A DNA stretch of 64,000 nt from Rhodocytophaga rosea (GTDB taxonomy: Bacteria; Bacteroidota; Bacteroidia; Cytophagales; 172606-1): positions 2,808,501 through 2,872,500 of the forward strand of contig NZ_CP048222.1 in assembly GCF_010119975.1 (NCBI RefSeq), read 5' to 3'. How positions within the stretch are numbered: the first letter of the stretch is position 1; the number at the start of each line of letters is the position of its first letter. The notes beneath the pieces are model-generated. The model worked only from the letters and a program-made list of their open reading frames with translations. It was not told where the DNA came from and ran no database searches. Positions 27,727-38,729 of this stretch are shown piece by piece. The position numbers were made by a program, and so were the translations under genes.

Positions 27727-28144
27727 ATCATGGAATGGTTATGTCAAAATGAAGTAGCATTTGTTTCGATCTTGAATGTACTGAAATACCTGTAGAAAAA
27801 ACATAGCTCCTGTCGTTTTTCCAGTCTGCATTCGTCATAAATACCGATCCTTTTGAAGCACTGAATGTAGTAATTTTAAAGCTTCTTAGCTTTGTCCGAC
27901 AAATAGACATCTCAGCATGCTGTTTGCATACCTGTCATCAATGTAGAGATGTTTTCAAGCAGTAGTTAAGAAGGAGTTTTTTGAATTTATAGAAATAGGG
28001 TATAATCAGAAAATAAAATATCACAGCAATGCGGCTTACTTTTGACCAGGTTATTATTGTAAGTTCAAAATATCCTGGTCAAGCAGAATCAACTACTTTT
28101 TCCAGTCACGCCAGATTTGATACCCAGTATTCGCTTAGATCTTC
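27727..28144. other. Intergenic region upstream of PVC dehydrogenase A
   Basis: No protein-like frame or strong hairpin seen. The 418-base gap makes an independent promoter for copy A more likely than transcription from the esterase gene. Confidence 0.45.
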
Positions 28145-29806
28145 CTATAATTTTCCGATAGATCGCCACATGGCAAGTTCCTGGCTAAACCGGTTGTTAA
28201 TTACCTCGCAAGTAGTATCAATGCGCATGGTAGGTCTGTTTTCAAGGGTATAGGCAGGCCATTCAGGTACCTCCTTTGCGGCAGGTTTCCCGGTACGTGC
28301 AAATGTAGTCCACAGCTCGGCAAAGTGATGGGAAGCGACAAACCTTTCCTTTTTATTGCCTCCAAAGAAACTCTCTTTAGGCTCAGAGCCGTCTCTAGGC
28401 GGAATTTCATTATTAAATTTAAAAGAAATATCCATGGCATGAGGTGTACCCATCGGATAGTCGGTACCTGGAATCTTCTTCTCTGACTTGTAACCGAAAT
28501 TATACAAATATACCGGAGCACCCTGCTGCTTTACCTTTTTTTCTGCAATGTCCACTGAACCTAGTCCCATCATGGTAATGGAGGAAATGGCTACAAAAAT
28601 GTTAGCTGCAGAGGCATTTGGGTTTGCTTTCCGGTAGGCATCTATAATCTTTTTTGTATCCCCTCCGTATTGCGGTTCCAATCTCTTCTGCAAGCCATTA
28701 AAATCAAGCGTGGCAAACTCGGTGTCTTTCCGTTCCCAGGCAAAGAAAGTATATTCATCTTCATTCCATCCAACTAAAAGTGGTTTGTTGCGGGATATCT
28801 GGGGGGCAGTTGGGTCAAAGGGGTGAGCAGGTAAAACCTTGCCATCTACTACCGGGCCAAAGCCCCCATAATTGCGGCGCATTGCGCCTAAATTCTTATT
28901 CTTTTCTATAAAAGGAGGAACAAACGGCAATTTGCCTTGCATGGTTAATAAATCGCTGGCAGGCACTTCCAGTAATTTCCGCCAGTCTTTGGGTGCAATG
29001 TTTAGCTCCTTTAAAAGCATGGCTGTGGTTTCTGCCGCTATTTCTTTAGTTGTCATGCGTACGCCAGGACCACTTTCAATGGATGCCTTGTTGAAATAAG
29101 GTGCTGCCGCAGGCATGGCATACAAACAGGAGGTTTTGGCTCCTCCGCCGGATTCGCCCCAGATCATCACATTACCTGGATCACCTCCGAACTGGGCTAT
29201 GTTTTCCTTTACCCATTTTAACCCTTCTACAATATCTAACATACCCATATTGCCTGAACCGGCATAGCCTGCACCTGCTACTTCATCCAGATACAAAAAC
29301 CCGAGCAAGCCTAAACGATGATTAGTTTCTACGACTACTACATCGAAATTACGGGCCAGATTGGTTCCATCCTGTCCGGCTGAGCCTCCGGAGCCAATGA
29401 CAAATCCACCGCCATGCGAATAAAACATCACCGGACGCTTCTTGTTATCATTTGCCGGAGTCCAGACATTGAGGAAAAGGCAATCTTCGGCAGGAGCCGG
29501 TTCATTGCGCCTGGGCGACTGTATGGCAGGTGCACCCAGTTGCAGGGCATCTCGCACACCCGTCCATGATTCGAGTGGGGCAGGCTGACGGAATCTTCTA
29601 TCACCTGACACTTTACCTGCATAGGGAATTCCTTTGAAAATAGCTACTCCATCGCTTCTTATACCCCGGATTTTTCCATGGGTAATCTCCACCTCAACAA
29701 ACTCTTCTGGTTTGTGAACAGATGAAAAAGCGTAGGGTGGAATAGAGAATGCGGCGGTGGCAAGTGCCAGCCTGGATAAAAAATCTCTTCTGTCTATGGT
29801 ACTCAT
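28145..29806 (-). CDS. Exported type B carboxylesterase
   Basis: The 553-residue protein opens with a twin-arginine-like signal (DRRDFLSRLALATAAFS), so it is probably exported folded by Tat. The alpha/beta-hydrolase core has the type B carboxylesterase features: VEVEITHGKIRGIRSDGVAIFKGIPYA, EDCLFLNVWTP, oxyanion-hole HGGGF, and the nucleophile elbow WGESGGGAK. GTPHAMDI near residue 445 probably carries the catalytic histidine. It may remove acyl groups from plant-type polysaccharides or other esters, which would fit the upstream rhamnosidase; that link is inference from position only (109-base gap). Confidence 0.92.
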   Translation of the reverse strand: MSTIDRRDFLSRLALATAAFSIPPYAFSSVHKPEEFVEVEITHGKIRGIRSDGVAIFKGIPYAGKVSGDRRFRQPAPLESWTGVRDALQLGAPAIQSPRRNEPAPAEDCLFLNVWTPANDNKKRPVMFYSHGGGFVIGSGGSAGQDGTNLARNFDVVVVETNHRLGLLGFLYLDEVAGAGYAGSGNMGMLDIVEGLKWVKENIAQFGGDPGNVMIWGESGGGAKTSCLYAMPAAAPYFNKASIESGPGVRMTTKEIAAETTAMLLKELNIAPKDWRKLLEVPASDLLTMQGKLPFVPPFIEKNKNLGAMRRNYGGFGPVVDGKVLPAHPFDPTAPQISRNKPLLVGWNEDEYTFFAWERKDTEFATLDFNGLQKRLEPQYGGDTKKIIDAYRKANPNASAANIFVAISSITMMGLGSVDIAEKKVKQQGAPVYLYNFGYKSEKKIPGTDYPMGTPHAMDISFKFNNEIPPRDGSEPKESFFGGNKKERFVASHHFAELWTTFARTGKPAAKEVPEWPAYTLENRPTMRIDTTCEVINNRFSQELAMWRSIGKL

Positions 29807-29915
29807 GGTACTTTCTTTACGGATATGTATAGTTTAGTGTATTCGGTTAAAACTCTGAATGTATATGAAGTTATGGCTACTTTGTCAAGTAATTAAACCG
29901 GATGGCAGCTAAAGT

Positions 29916-32360
29916 TCATAACTTAAAATTGTTCTTACCTCCTTTTAACTGGTAGTTTTTATCCTTCCAGTTAAAAGTACCGGTTGTATTTTCCGGAAGG
30001 TGTATCTCTGCCTGCAAAGTATTCTTTTGTAATTTGTAGGTAACGGCTATTTTGCCATTGGGGTGAGGCATTTCTCCACTAATGTCTTGGATTGTTCCCA
30101 GATGAGGGGTAATCTTTATTTTAGCAAAGCCTGGTGCATCACTTTCAATGCCTAGTATGGTGCGGAAAAATTCAATGTTGGGGCTTGAACCCCAGGCATG
30201 GCAATCTGAGCGTGCTGTACTTACCTCTGAGATCTCTGCCCAAGTGGTAAGCCCTAAGGTCATATTTTCCCGCCATTTGTCTAGCCAGGAAAGATACTGG
30301 TTCCCGAGTCCGGCCTTAATAAAGGCCTGATGGAGATAGAATTTAAAATAGATAGAAGCAGGCACAAGGGTTGTATCCGCCAATAGCTTTTGAGCCAGGG
30401 CGGTTGCCTTTTCCCCAGAGACAACTCCTGCAAGGATGGCCAGGGAATTGGTATGTTGCGAGAAAGCATCTTTACCTTCAGTGTCTGCATAAAGCCCCTT
30501 CGCTTGATCCCAGTATTTACTTTGAATAGTCTGTTTGAGCGTATCCGCCCGGCTTGCATACATACGTGCCAGCTCTTTTACGCCTAAGTTGTTTTCTAGT
30601 TCACTGGCGAGCTGGTATGTCCAGAGCAATTGCAGATCCAGTACAGCTGATTCACCTTTCTTTCCAATAGGAGCCATTCCAAAATCCCATCCTTTCCCCT
30701 GTGCCCAATCGGTGAATACCCAGTAAGGTACATTTTGCAAAGAGCCATCTGCTTGCTGATATCTTTCAAAAAAGGATAGCACCCCTCTTGCACCGGGAAG
30801 TTTATCTTGAATAAAAAGGCTATCTGGCCGGTACATGTAGTAATCGTGCAGCATAGCCACCCACCAGAGAGAAAAGGTGGGAATCTGCTGATGCAGGTCT
30901 GTGGGATAACGGCTCAGGGTAATTCCTTCGGCAATACGGGAGTGATCCATGAGGGTAAGACCATATCTTGCCAGCCGGTCATCGCCTGCATTATAATAAG
31001 AAACCAGGGCTTGGATGCGGGCATCTCCGATATATTGCAATTGTTCGTAATATGGGCAATCCATGTAGGTTTCAAAGGCACAAAGGCGGGCCGTACGCCA
31101 GCCAATGTCAAGCATCTTTCCCATATCCTGGTTTTTCGTCTGAAGTTTGGCCTGATTGACAAAGGGGTAGCCAGTAAAGGTCCCGTATAGGTCTTCAATA
31201 ATTAAAGGTTCCTCTTTTGTGTATACTTTTACCTGGATGTAGCGGTACGTTCTCCACCAGAGCGGGGTGTATTCCTGGTTAGCACTCCCATCGGAGAGTA
31301 CACTGTCTGTCTTCCCGATGAATGTTTTTCCGTCCACTTCGTTGCGGTTCCCCTTGGGAAGAGTCGGAATAAAAAAGCCATTAATGTTTTCATTCTTCCG
31401 GATATACAATCCTTCTGCATAACCCATCGATACACTGGCATTCCGACCACCACTGAACAGCAGGGTTGGATAGGCATTGGTTAAAAAGCCCTGATCCAGC
31501 AAAAGGGTAGCTTTGGAATGGGCAGGTATGGTTACTTTCGCCTTTGTTGCCGGAAAGCCGGCCGGAACCTGCACTCCTTCAGCTTTTCTGGTGGCAGACA
31601 ATCGTTGGATAGTCATTTCCATCTGTGGCAGCGGAGAGGGTACCAGCATCCATCCGGTAGAATTAACCGCTGCGTCTTTTGTAAGGCCAGGACCGATCAT
31701 ACGCGCTTTTACCCATTTGCTATCATCATAGGCTGGCTTATTCCAGCCTTTCACATGTTTGTTCATGTCCACAAGTTCAGCAGGACCGGCCACATAATAC
31801 CCGGGAACCCTGACAGCTAATGGCTGGTAGCTTTCGTCCTTAGTAGTTTTCCAGCTATCATTTGTATTCAGAATTTCTTCCTGCTGGCTATTACCTTGTA
31901 GAATAAAAGCGGTTAAATAAGAAATCTGTGCTTCTGGTTTCTGCCGTCCATCATTCCAAACCAGGGCAGCTACGGTGTTGCTGCCAGCCGTTAAGGAAGA
32001 AGCAATATCCAGGGTTTCAAAATTCCAGAAGTACAGATCGCCGCGGGCAGGTCCCTGGGCTACTTGTTTGCCATTTACAAAGAGCTTGTATCGGTTATCA
32101 GCTGAAACATGAACAATGAAAGAAGCTGGTTTTCCTGTGAGTTCGATCGTTTTTCTGAATTTGAATACGCCATATTCCTTAAGCGTATGGTCTGAGGTGG
32201 CATTAAACCGGTTGATGGGCACGCCCGGACCAGTGATCCACTGTGCTTTCCATAGTTTCTGCAAGAGGTCGGCACTGATTTGTTGAGCCACCAGAGGCTG
32301 GGCTAACAGAAGCACCACTCCGGTGAAAAAAGATAAAGCAGTTCTTATGACAGCTCTCAT
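29916..32360 (-). CDS. Secreted GH78-like alpha-L-rhamnosidase
   Basis: The enzyme would release terminal alpha-L-rhamnose from glycans or glycosides in the periplasm or outside the cell. After a signal peptide (MRAVIRTALSFFTGVVLLLAQ...) come beta-sandwich domains (FRKTIELTGKPASFIVHVSADNRYKLFVNG near residue 65). An (alpha/alpha)6 catalytic domain follows, with the GH78 landmark MDCPYYEQLQYIGDARIQ and the later TWAEISEVSTARSDCHAWGSSPN. A C-terminal beta domain closes it. The start at ATG 32358-32360 was chosen because it begins a proper signal peptide; the frame extends 22 codons upstream without one. The first gene of the minus-strand rhamnosidase-esterase-dehydrogenase series. Confidence 0.9.
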   Translation of the reverse strand: MRAVIRTALSFFTGVVLLLAQPLVAQQISADLLQKLWKAQWITGPGVPINRFNATSDHTLKEYGVFKFRKTIELTGKPASFIVHVSADNRYKLFVNGKQVAQGPARGDLYFWNFETLDIASSLTAGSNTVAALVWNDGRQKPEAQISYLTAFILQGNSQQEEILNTNDSWKTTKDESYQPLAVRVPGYYVAGPAELVDMNKHVKGWNKPAYDDSKWVKARMIGPGLTKDAAVNSTGWMLVPSPLPQMEMTIQRLSATRKAEGVQVPAGFPATKAKVTIPAHSKATLLLDQGFLTNAYPTLLFSGGRNASVSMGYAEGLYIRKNENINGFFIPTLPKGNRNEVDGKTFIGKTDSVLSDGSANQEYTPLWWRTYRYIQVKVYTKEEPLIIEDLYGTFTGYPFVNQAKLQTKNQDMGKMLDIGWRTARLCAFETYMDCPYYEQLQYIGDARIQALVSYYNAGDDRLARYGLTLMDHSRIAEGITLSRYPTDLHQQIPTFSLWWVAMLHDYYMYRPDSLFIQDKLPGARGVLSFFERYQQADGSLQNVPYWVFTDWAQGKGWDFGMAPIGKKGESAVLDLQLLWTYQLASELENNLGVKELARMYASRADTLKQTIQSKYWDQAKGLYADTEGKDAFSQHTNSLAILAGVVSGEKATALAQKLLADTTLVPASIYFKFYLHQAFIKAGLGNQYLSWLDKWRENMTLGLTTWAEISEVSTARSDCHAWGSSPNIEFFRTILGIESDAPGFAKIKITPHLGTIQDISGEMPHPNGKIAVTYKLQKNTLQAEIHLPENTTGTFNWKDKNYQLKGGKNNFKL

Positions 32361-32550
32361 TTGGATGTTGTAGAGTTTATTTAAAGTGAAGAACCCGTTG
32401 ATCGTCTTACTTATAAATGGGCTCACCTCTCTTTAAAAAGTTCAATATATTCTTAAATATAGAATAATACTGTTCACCAACCTTCCTGTACTCTCATGGC
32501 TATATTTATAGCAAACCGACTGATATTGGAGGTATGTATCATTAGCTGGC

Positions 32551-33913
<1,363 letters not shown>

Positions 33914-34102
33914 ATGAAAAAGTTGTTAGTAATCGTCGCTATAGCTGGTGTTTTTACGGCTTGCGGAAACAATAATGAAAGCTCCAGCAGTTCAGACAGC
34001 ACGGCTACCAGCATTACTCCTCCATCAACTGCTGATTCTACCAGTGAGATGGCGCCGATGATGGGTGATACAGCAAAGGCAACCATTGATAGTGTAAGAT
34101 AG
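33914..34102 (+). CDS. Small Ser/Thr-rich lipoprotein
   Basis: A 62-residue protein with a clean lipoprotein signal peptide (MKKLLVIVAIAGVFTAC, lipobox Cys17). After the cysteine comes a low-complexity segment of Ser, Thr, Asn, Asp and Pro (GNNNESSSSSDSTATS...). Only the signal and composition are informative; no family can be named. A terminator-like hairpin 150 bases downstream and the start context support a real gene. Confidence 0.75.
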   Translation: MKKLLVIVAIAGVFTACGNNNESSSSSDSTATSITPPSTADSTSEMAPMMGDTAKATIDSVR

Positions 34103-34252
34103 CAGAAGCAGTTTTAATCGATAGTTTCTTCTTCATTTAATCAACTTAAGCAGCTATTGTTTGTGTATGGCCGACAGGAGAAGTAAAATTTCAGAATTCT
34201 GCTCTTGGTAATAAATTTCAGTCTAGGAAGATGTAGTATATAAATAAATAAG

Positions 34253-34299
34253 AGAGCCATTCGACAGGAAAATATATGCCTCTTCTATTGAATGGCTCT
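34253..34299. terminator. Terminator hairpin between convergent genes
   Basis: AGAGCCATTC (34253-34262) pairs with GAATGGCTCT (34290-34299) and is followed by T residues on the + strand. On the other strand it is followed by TTATTTATTTA. It separates the lipoprotein gene from the molybdenum hydroxylase. Confidence 0.7.
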
Positions 34300-34375
34300 T
34301 TTGATCAGGTCTTGAAAACAACTCTAATTCATCTCTTTATTATACCTGTTTTAGCTGAGCAGAAGCTTACAGGCA

Positions 34376-36634
34376 CTATACCAGTGGACCCTTACCTTGA
34401 AGGAACGGCTGGGTATATTCCCGCTTCCCTGTGGCCTTGTATATAGCGTTTGCCAGCGCTCCAAAAATGGGTGGAAACAAGGGTTCTCCCAGACCAGTGG
34501 GCTCCACTTCACTTTTTACAAAATGTACTTCAATCGCCTTAGGTGCTTCGCTATGCCGGATCATGCGATAGGTATGGAAATTATTCTTCTGGGGCACTCC
34601 CTCTTTAAAAGTCATTTCTCCATACAGGGCATTTCCTATCCCATCTATAATGGCCCCTTCGCCCATATTAGCAGCTGCATCCGGATTTACCACAATGCCA
34701 CAGTCAACGGCTGCATACACTTTCTCCACAATCGGTTTATCTTCCTTCATCGACAGGTCAATCACCTCCGCTACGTAGGTATTATGACAGAAGTAGGCCG
34801 AAACGCCCCGGTGGACATCCTTGGTATCCTTTTTCCAATTCGACTTATCTCTCACCAGTTTCAATACGCCTGCATAGCGGTCGGGGTCATAATCATTGTC
34901 TTTACCTACCGGATTTTTCTTGGCGCGCTCTAACAGTTCCAGACGAAACTCTATGGGGTCCTTACCAGCCAGTTCAGCCACTTCGTCCAGGAAGGACTGC
35001 TCTGCCCCACCCAGGAAATTGGACCTGGGCGCCCGGAATGCGCCGATGGTGATATTAGAATTCAGCACCCATTCTTCGGCCAGGTAATTATCCACTGCAC
35101 CTGCCGGAAAACGGTTTTGGGAAAAGCCCAGCGGACCTTCCGGAATACCTCCTGCTTTTACCTGATAGGCAATCAGATTGTTATTTTCATCCAGAGCTGC
35201 TTTGTAGGTGGCTGTGTAGGTAGGCCGGTAAATGCCATAGGTCATATCATCTTCCCTGGTGTACATGAGTTTGACCGGGGCATTGAGTTTCTGGGAAATA
35301 GCCGCTGCTTCTACCAAGTGGTGTCCATACGCACGTTGACCAAAGCCTCCGCCCATCCTGGCTAACTTGATGTGAATCTTTTCTTTGGGCAAACCCAGCC
35401 GGGCCGTCAGTGCTTGCATGATGAACTCTGGTGCCTGAATAGGGCCAATGAGTTCTGCTTTGTCTGCGGTAACATGCGCATAACAGTTGACAGGCTCCAT
35501 GCAGTTGTGGGCAAGGAATGGTGCTGTATAGGTCCGCTCAATCACTTTTGCCGCTTTTTTAAAGGCTACTTCCGGATTGCCATCTTTGCGAAGCTCTTTC
35601 CCGGGTTTTTTTGCCATTTCGGCCATCTTCGCCTGATGCCCCTCGCTGCTCTCCAGTCCAGCAGGAATGGTAACGGTCTGTTTGCCACCTCTACCAGCTA
35701 CTGCAATCGTCGTGTCAGCTATTTTTTCCCATTCTACTTTCAAGGCTTTTTTGGCGTTCATTACCTCCCAGGTAGTATTACCCACTACTACCACAAGTTC
35801 TGTGAAACTGGTGGTATCAAACCCGTTTCTCTCGTAATCATCTGCAAGGGTTTTAATAATAAACACATCCTTGATGCCGGGCATAGCTTTCGCTGCTTTG
35901 TCATCTACTGATTTCACTTTTAATCCGAAGGCAGGCGGATGCACCATCATAGCAATGAGCATTCCTTCCTTCTTGTAATCCATAGTAAACAAGGGTTTAC
36001 CAGTCACAATATTGAGTCCTTCTACATTTCTTTTCGAGTTGCCAATAATCTTGTAATCCTTGCTGTTTTTGAAGGGCACTTCTTTTGGTACCTCAAGTCC
36101 GGCAGCTTTAGAAGTCATTTCACCATAGCTTGCTTTTTTGCTACTTCCTTTATGATGCAGAATTCCATTCTCGGTAGTGATTTCCCCGGCAGGCACCTGC
36201 CATGTTTGTGCGGCGGCTTCAATAAGCATATGACGGGCGGTAGCTCCTGCCGTCCGGAGAGGTTTCCAGGCGGCCCGCATCGCCTGACTTCCCCCGGTAA
36301 ACTGGCGTTCGAAGCGTTCGGGGAAAAAGTCAGCCTGTTCTACTGTAACGTTTTTCCAGTCTACGTCCAGCTCTTCTGCCAGCATCATGGGAAGCGATGT
36401 TTTTACGTTGGATCCAAATTCGGGGTTAGGGGCCATTAGCGTAATAGCTCCATTATCTGCAATTTTGATGTAGCTATTTAGCTCAAACCATTCTTTGGGA
36501 AGGGTGGCTACCTCTTCAGGCGTAGATGGGTTACATCCGGCCAGCCAGCTAAAGCTGAGCATCATCCCCCCGCCGGCAAGAGCAGATACTTTTAAAAAAG
36601 ATCTGCGGTTTATCGTTTTTTCTATGGGTTGCAT
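34376..36634 (-). CDS. Molybdopterin-binding large subunit of a periplasmic xanthine-dehydrogenase-family oxidoreductase
   Basis: The 752-residue chain belongs to the isoquinoline 1-oxidoreductase beta/aldehyde oxidoreductase group, which hydroxylates N-heterocycles or oxidises aldehydes with a Mo-cofactor. A Tat signal (INRRSFLKVSALAGGG) precedes LAGC, so it may also be a lipoprotein. MoCo-contact segments are visible: RMGGGFGQRAYGHHLVEAAAIS, GAFRAPRSNFLGGAEQSFLDELA-like helix, and near the end the catalytic-Glu region VEPTGLGEPLFPPIFGALANAIYKATG. The small iron-sulfur subunit gene lies 20 bases upstream; no FAD subunit is present, as usual for the two-subunit type. Electrons would pass to a periplasmic carrier, not identified here. 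Confidence 0.93.
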   Translation of the reverse strand: MQPIEKTINRRSFLKVSALAGGGMMLSFSWLAGCNPSTPEEVATLPKEWFELNSYIKIADNGAITLMAPNPEFGSNVKTSLPMMLAEELDVDWKNVTVEQADFFPERFERQFTGGSQAMRAAWKPLRTAGATARHMLIEAAAQTWQVPAGEITTENGILHHKGSSKKASYGEMTSKAAGLEVPKEVPFKNSKDYKIIGNSKRNVEGLNIVTGKPLFTMDYKKEGMLIAMMVHPPAFGLKVKSVDDKAAKAMPGIKDVFIIKTLADDYERNGFDTTSFTELVVVVGNTTWEVMNAKKALKVEWEKIADTTIAVAGRGGKQTVTIPAGLESSEGHQAKMAEMAKKPGKELRKDGNPEVAFKKAAKVIERTYTAPFLAHNCMEPVNCYAHVTADKAELIGPIQAPEFIMQALTARLGLPKEKIHIKLARMGGGFGQRAYGHHLVEAAAISQKLNAPVKLMYTREDDMTYGIYRPTYTATYKAALDENNNLIAYQVKAGGIPEGPLGFSQNRFPAGAVDNYLAEEWVLNSNITIGAFRAPRSNFLGGAEQSFLDEVAELAGKDPIEFRLELLERAKKNPVGKDNDYDPDRYAGVLKLVRDKSNWKKDTKDVHRGVSAYFCHNTYVAEVIDLSMKEDKPIVEKVYAAVDCGIVVNPDAAANMGEGAIIDGIGNALYGEMTFKEGVPQKNNFHTYRMIRHSEAPKAIEVHFVKSEVEPTGLGEPLFPPIFGALANAIYKATGKREYTQPFLQGKGPLV

Positions 36635-36654
36635 AGTTGAGAAGAGTTAGGTGA

Positions 36655-37125
36655 TTAGGATTTAGCAGCGCTTGACTTAGCAGCTGTTTTGATGGCAGCC
36701 TTGATCCGCAAGTAAGTAGCACAGCGGCAGATATTGCCATTCATGGCCGATTCAATCTCCGCATCGCTAGGCGTGGGATTGCTCTTTAACAAGGCACTAG
36801 CGTTCATGATCTGACCGGCCTGACAATAGCCGCACTGGGCCACATCATGTTCCAGCCAGGCTTTCTGTACCGGGTGATCACCTTTCTCTGACAAGCCTTC
36901 AATGGTTGTGATGGACTGATTGCCTACCCCTGATACGGGCAGTTGACAAGAGCGGGTAGCTATCTCGCCCAGGTGGATGGTGCATGCGCCACATTGGGCA
37001 ACACCACAGCCGTACTTGGTGCCAACCAGGTTCAGGTGGTCACGCAGGACCCATAACATGGGGGTAGCAGGGTCCACATTCACCTGGCTTTGTTTTCCAT
37101 TGATGTTTAAGTTGAAGATGGCCAT
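36655..37125 (-). CDS. (2Fe-2S) small subunit of the molybdenum hydroxylase
   Basis: The 156-residue protein carries two iron-sulfur clusters: the plant-ferredoxin-type cluster ([17 protein letters not shown] with the fourth Cys in TRSCQLPV) and the helical cluster domain ([17 protein letters not shown] and [15 protein letters not shown]). It transfers electrons from the MoCo subunit encoded 20 bases downstream. There is no own signal peptide, so it would be carried through Tat with the large subunit. It is the first gene of the pair; a 280-base gap separates it from the frameshifted cupin gene. Confidence 0.95.
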   Translation of the reverse strand: MAIFNLNINGKQSQVNVDPATPMLWVLRDHLNLVGTKYGCGVAQCGACTIHLGEIATRSCQLPVSGVGNQSITTIEGLSEKGDHPVQKAWLEHDVAQCGYCQAGQIMNASALLKSNPTPSDAEIESAMNGNICRCATYLRIKAAIKTAAKSSAAKS

Positions 37126-37406
37126 AATGGTAATTATTAGAATTGGTTTTTAAAATCTTCTATAGTATACCAGCTATAAATAAAGGTATAATTTAGCTAT
37201 TGTAGGTACGTAAATCAAACAATAAGCTGCCAAATTCACAGACTCCTAAATTTCAGCGGACTCACCCGGACAGGTTTTTAAAGAAGTTATTGAAACAGGT
37301 GACTTCTATAAAACTTAATTCATACGCAATTTCTGATACACTCGAGTTCCTGTATTTCAGGAGAATTTCAGCCTCCCATAAAAGGTAATGAAGTAAATTT
37401 TCACCG

Positions 37407-37915
37407 TTATTTCATTGATAGCTTATTGTATTCTTCCTCTGACACCGGTTTAAGCCATACTACCGCCCCTTTTCCTGCATTTGTGCTGATGGCAATATGG
37501 CTAAGTTCACTATCCGGTGCCGCACCGTGCCAATGAATCGTATTTGGCGCACACTTGATTACATCGCCCTTCCGGAGTTCTTTAACCGCTTTGCCTTTTT
37601 CCTGATAACGTCCTTTTCCACTGGTAACCAGTAATATTTGCCCGCCTGGATGATAATGCCAGTTCGTTCTGGCGCCCGGTTCAAAAGTTACGTTTCCCAT
37701 AGAAGTATTAAATGTAGTATCGCTATTTACCATCATGTGTAGCATGCGCTGCCGGTGAAATTAGCAGACTGAATTTTTTCTCCTTTTGGAAAAATCATAT
37801 TGCCAGCATGAATGGCATCCGGAACGTTTTGTCCGTTGGCGATAAAGCAACAGGCAATGAATACGGCAAGTAAAACAATAGGACTTAGATCAGGACATTT
37901 CATTTTCATTTGCAT
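37407..37915 (-). pseudogene. Frameshifted secreted cupin-domain protein
   Basis: Two frames overlap. The first starts at 37915 with a signal peptide (IVLLAVFIACCFIANGQ) and reads IFPKGEKIQSANFTGSA before leaving the homologous frame. The second, from 37745, continues LHMMVNSDTTFNTSMGNVTFEPGARTNWHYHPGGQILLVTSGKG and GDVIKCAPNTIHWHGA, a single-cupin fold with HYHPGGQ and HWH metal ligands. Adding one C next to 37743 (TGG instead of TG) gives SAWLHMMV and a continuous 170-residue protein. All other features are intact, so this is either a recent mutation or an assembly error. Confidence 0.85.
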
Positions 37916-37916
37916 T

Positions 37917-38255
37917 ATTTTTTGAGACAGAGATAGGGAATTACTATAGCTTTATAAATTCTCTGATTAAAGCTTGTGATTTCCTTCGTCGCATTTCTTT
38001 GTTACCTTCCTTTTGAAGTCAGCACTGTAGAAAGCACCTGTTTACCGGCTTCCGATTCTTTTTTTCCACCGTTTGACTCAATAGGAAAAGGATTTGCCTT
38101 GGTTCGGATTCTGTAATGCCAATATGTTTCACCATTTTATACATAAACCCTCCTATTGCATTCACTAACATTCTATTTGATGGCTATTAATGGCAAAGTT
38201 TTAGGATCATCCGTTTTCGAATCCTCTGCTGAGAAATGCTTGTGTTTAATGCGCA
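37917..38255. other. Intergenic region with a possible coding remnant
   Basis: On the minus strand a 40-codon stretch ending at a TAA near 38000 reads NGETYWHYRIRTKANPFPIE and onward with protein-like composition. It has a stop just upstream and no start. It may be the tail of a deleted gene. I do not recognise the family, and nothing else is seen. Confidence 0.3.
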
Positions 38256-38726
38256 TCATTTATTTTCTTTTAATTTTTTAAATATCAGGGGCATAGTTGT
38301 TACATCTACCGCTTCCATTTCTAGTAACTTTAATAACTTCACCATATTAAGCGTAGTGGTTTTATACTTCTGGAAATGTGGCGTTTTTAAATGCTGCTCG
38401 TAAGCCTTCTTGCTGGCATATATTTCCAGGATTCTAACCTGGGTAGGATTTTCTTTCTGATACATCGGAAAGATGGCAATTACTCCCGGCTCCAGTTTAA
38501 CAGAGGCAGCCGCTTCTTCTTCCAGGATAGCTTTATACTCTTCCAGAGATGCCGGGACAATTTCAATTTCTGCGATACGCACCATCATTTCTTGCTGCTG
38601 CGCCGAAGCTGTGAAGCAACTACCCATGATACCTACTATGATTAATAAAGAAATGACTGCCGTAGAAGTTCTGGTGTTAGAACCTGCGTTTTGATTGATC
38701 AAGGTATTTTGAGGTAAATTCATCAT
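38256..38726 (-). CDS. Secreted antibiotic-biosynthesis-monooxygenase-domain protein
   Basis: The 156-residue protein has a hydrophobic signal segment (AVISLLIIVGIMGSCFTASAQ, cleavage near residue 44). It then has an ABM dimeric alpha/beta-barrel domain: MVRIAEIEIVPASLEEYKAILEEEAAASVKLEPGVIAIFPMYQKENPTQVRILEIYASKKAYEQHLKTPHFQKY is the classic quinol-monooxygenase (YgiN-like) pattern. It is probably a periplasmic quinol or reactive-electrophile monooxygenase, or a binding protein of that fold. It starts three bases after the flavodoxin stop, so the two are surely one operon. Confidence 0.9.
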   Translation of the reverse strand: MMNLPQNTLINQNAGSNTRTSTAVISLLIIVGIMGSCFTASAQQQEMMVRIAEIEIVPASLEEYKAILEEEAAASVKLEPGVIAIFPMYQKENPTQVRILEIYASKKAYEQHLKTPHFQKYKTTTLNMVKLLKLLEMEAVDVTTMPLIFKKLKENK

Positions 38727-38729
38727 CTA

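Noticed and set aside
27728-27910. 60-codon minus-strand frame upstream of PVC dehydrogenase A
   Set aside because: No motif or start context, and it abuts the dehydrogenase start where a promoter is expected.
36549-36740. Minus-strand frame overlapping both molybdenum hydroxylase genes
   Set aside because: It is the out-of-frame shadow of two strongly supported genes.
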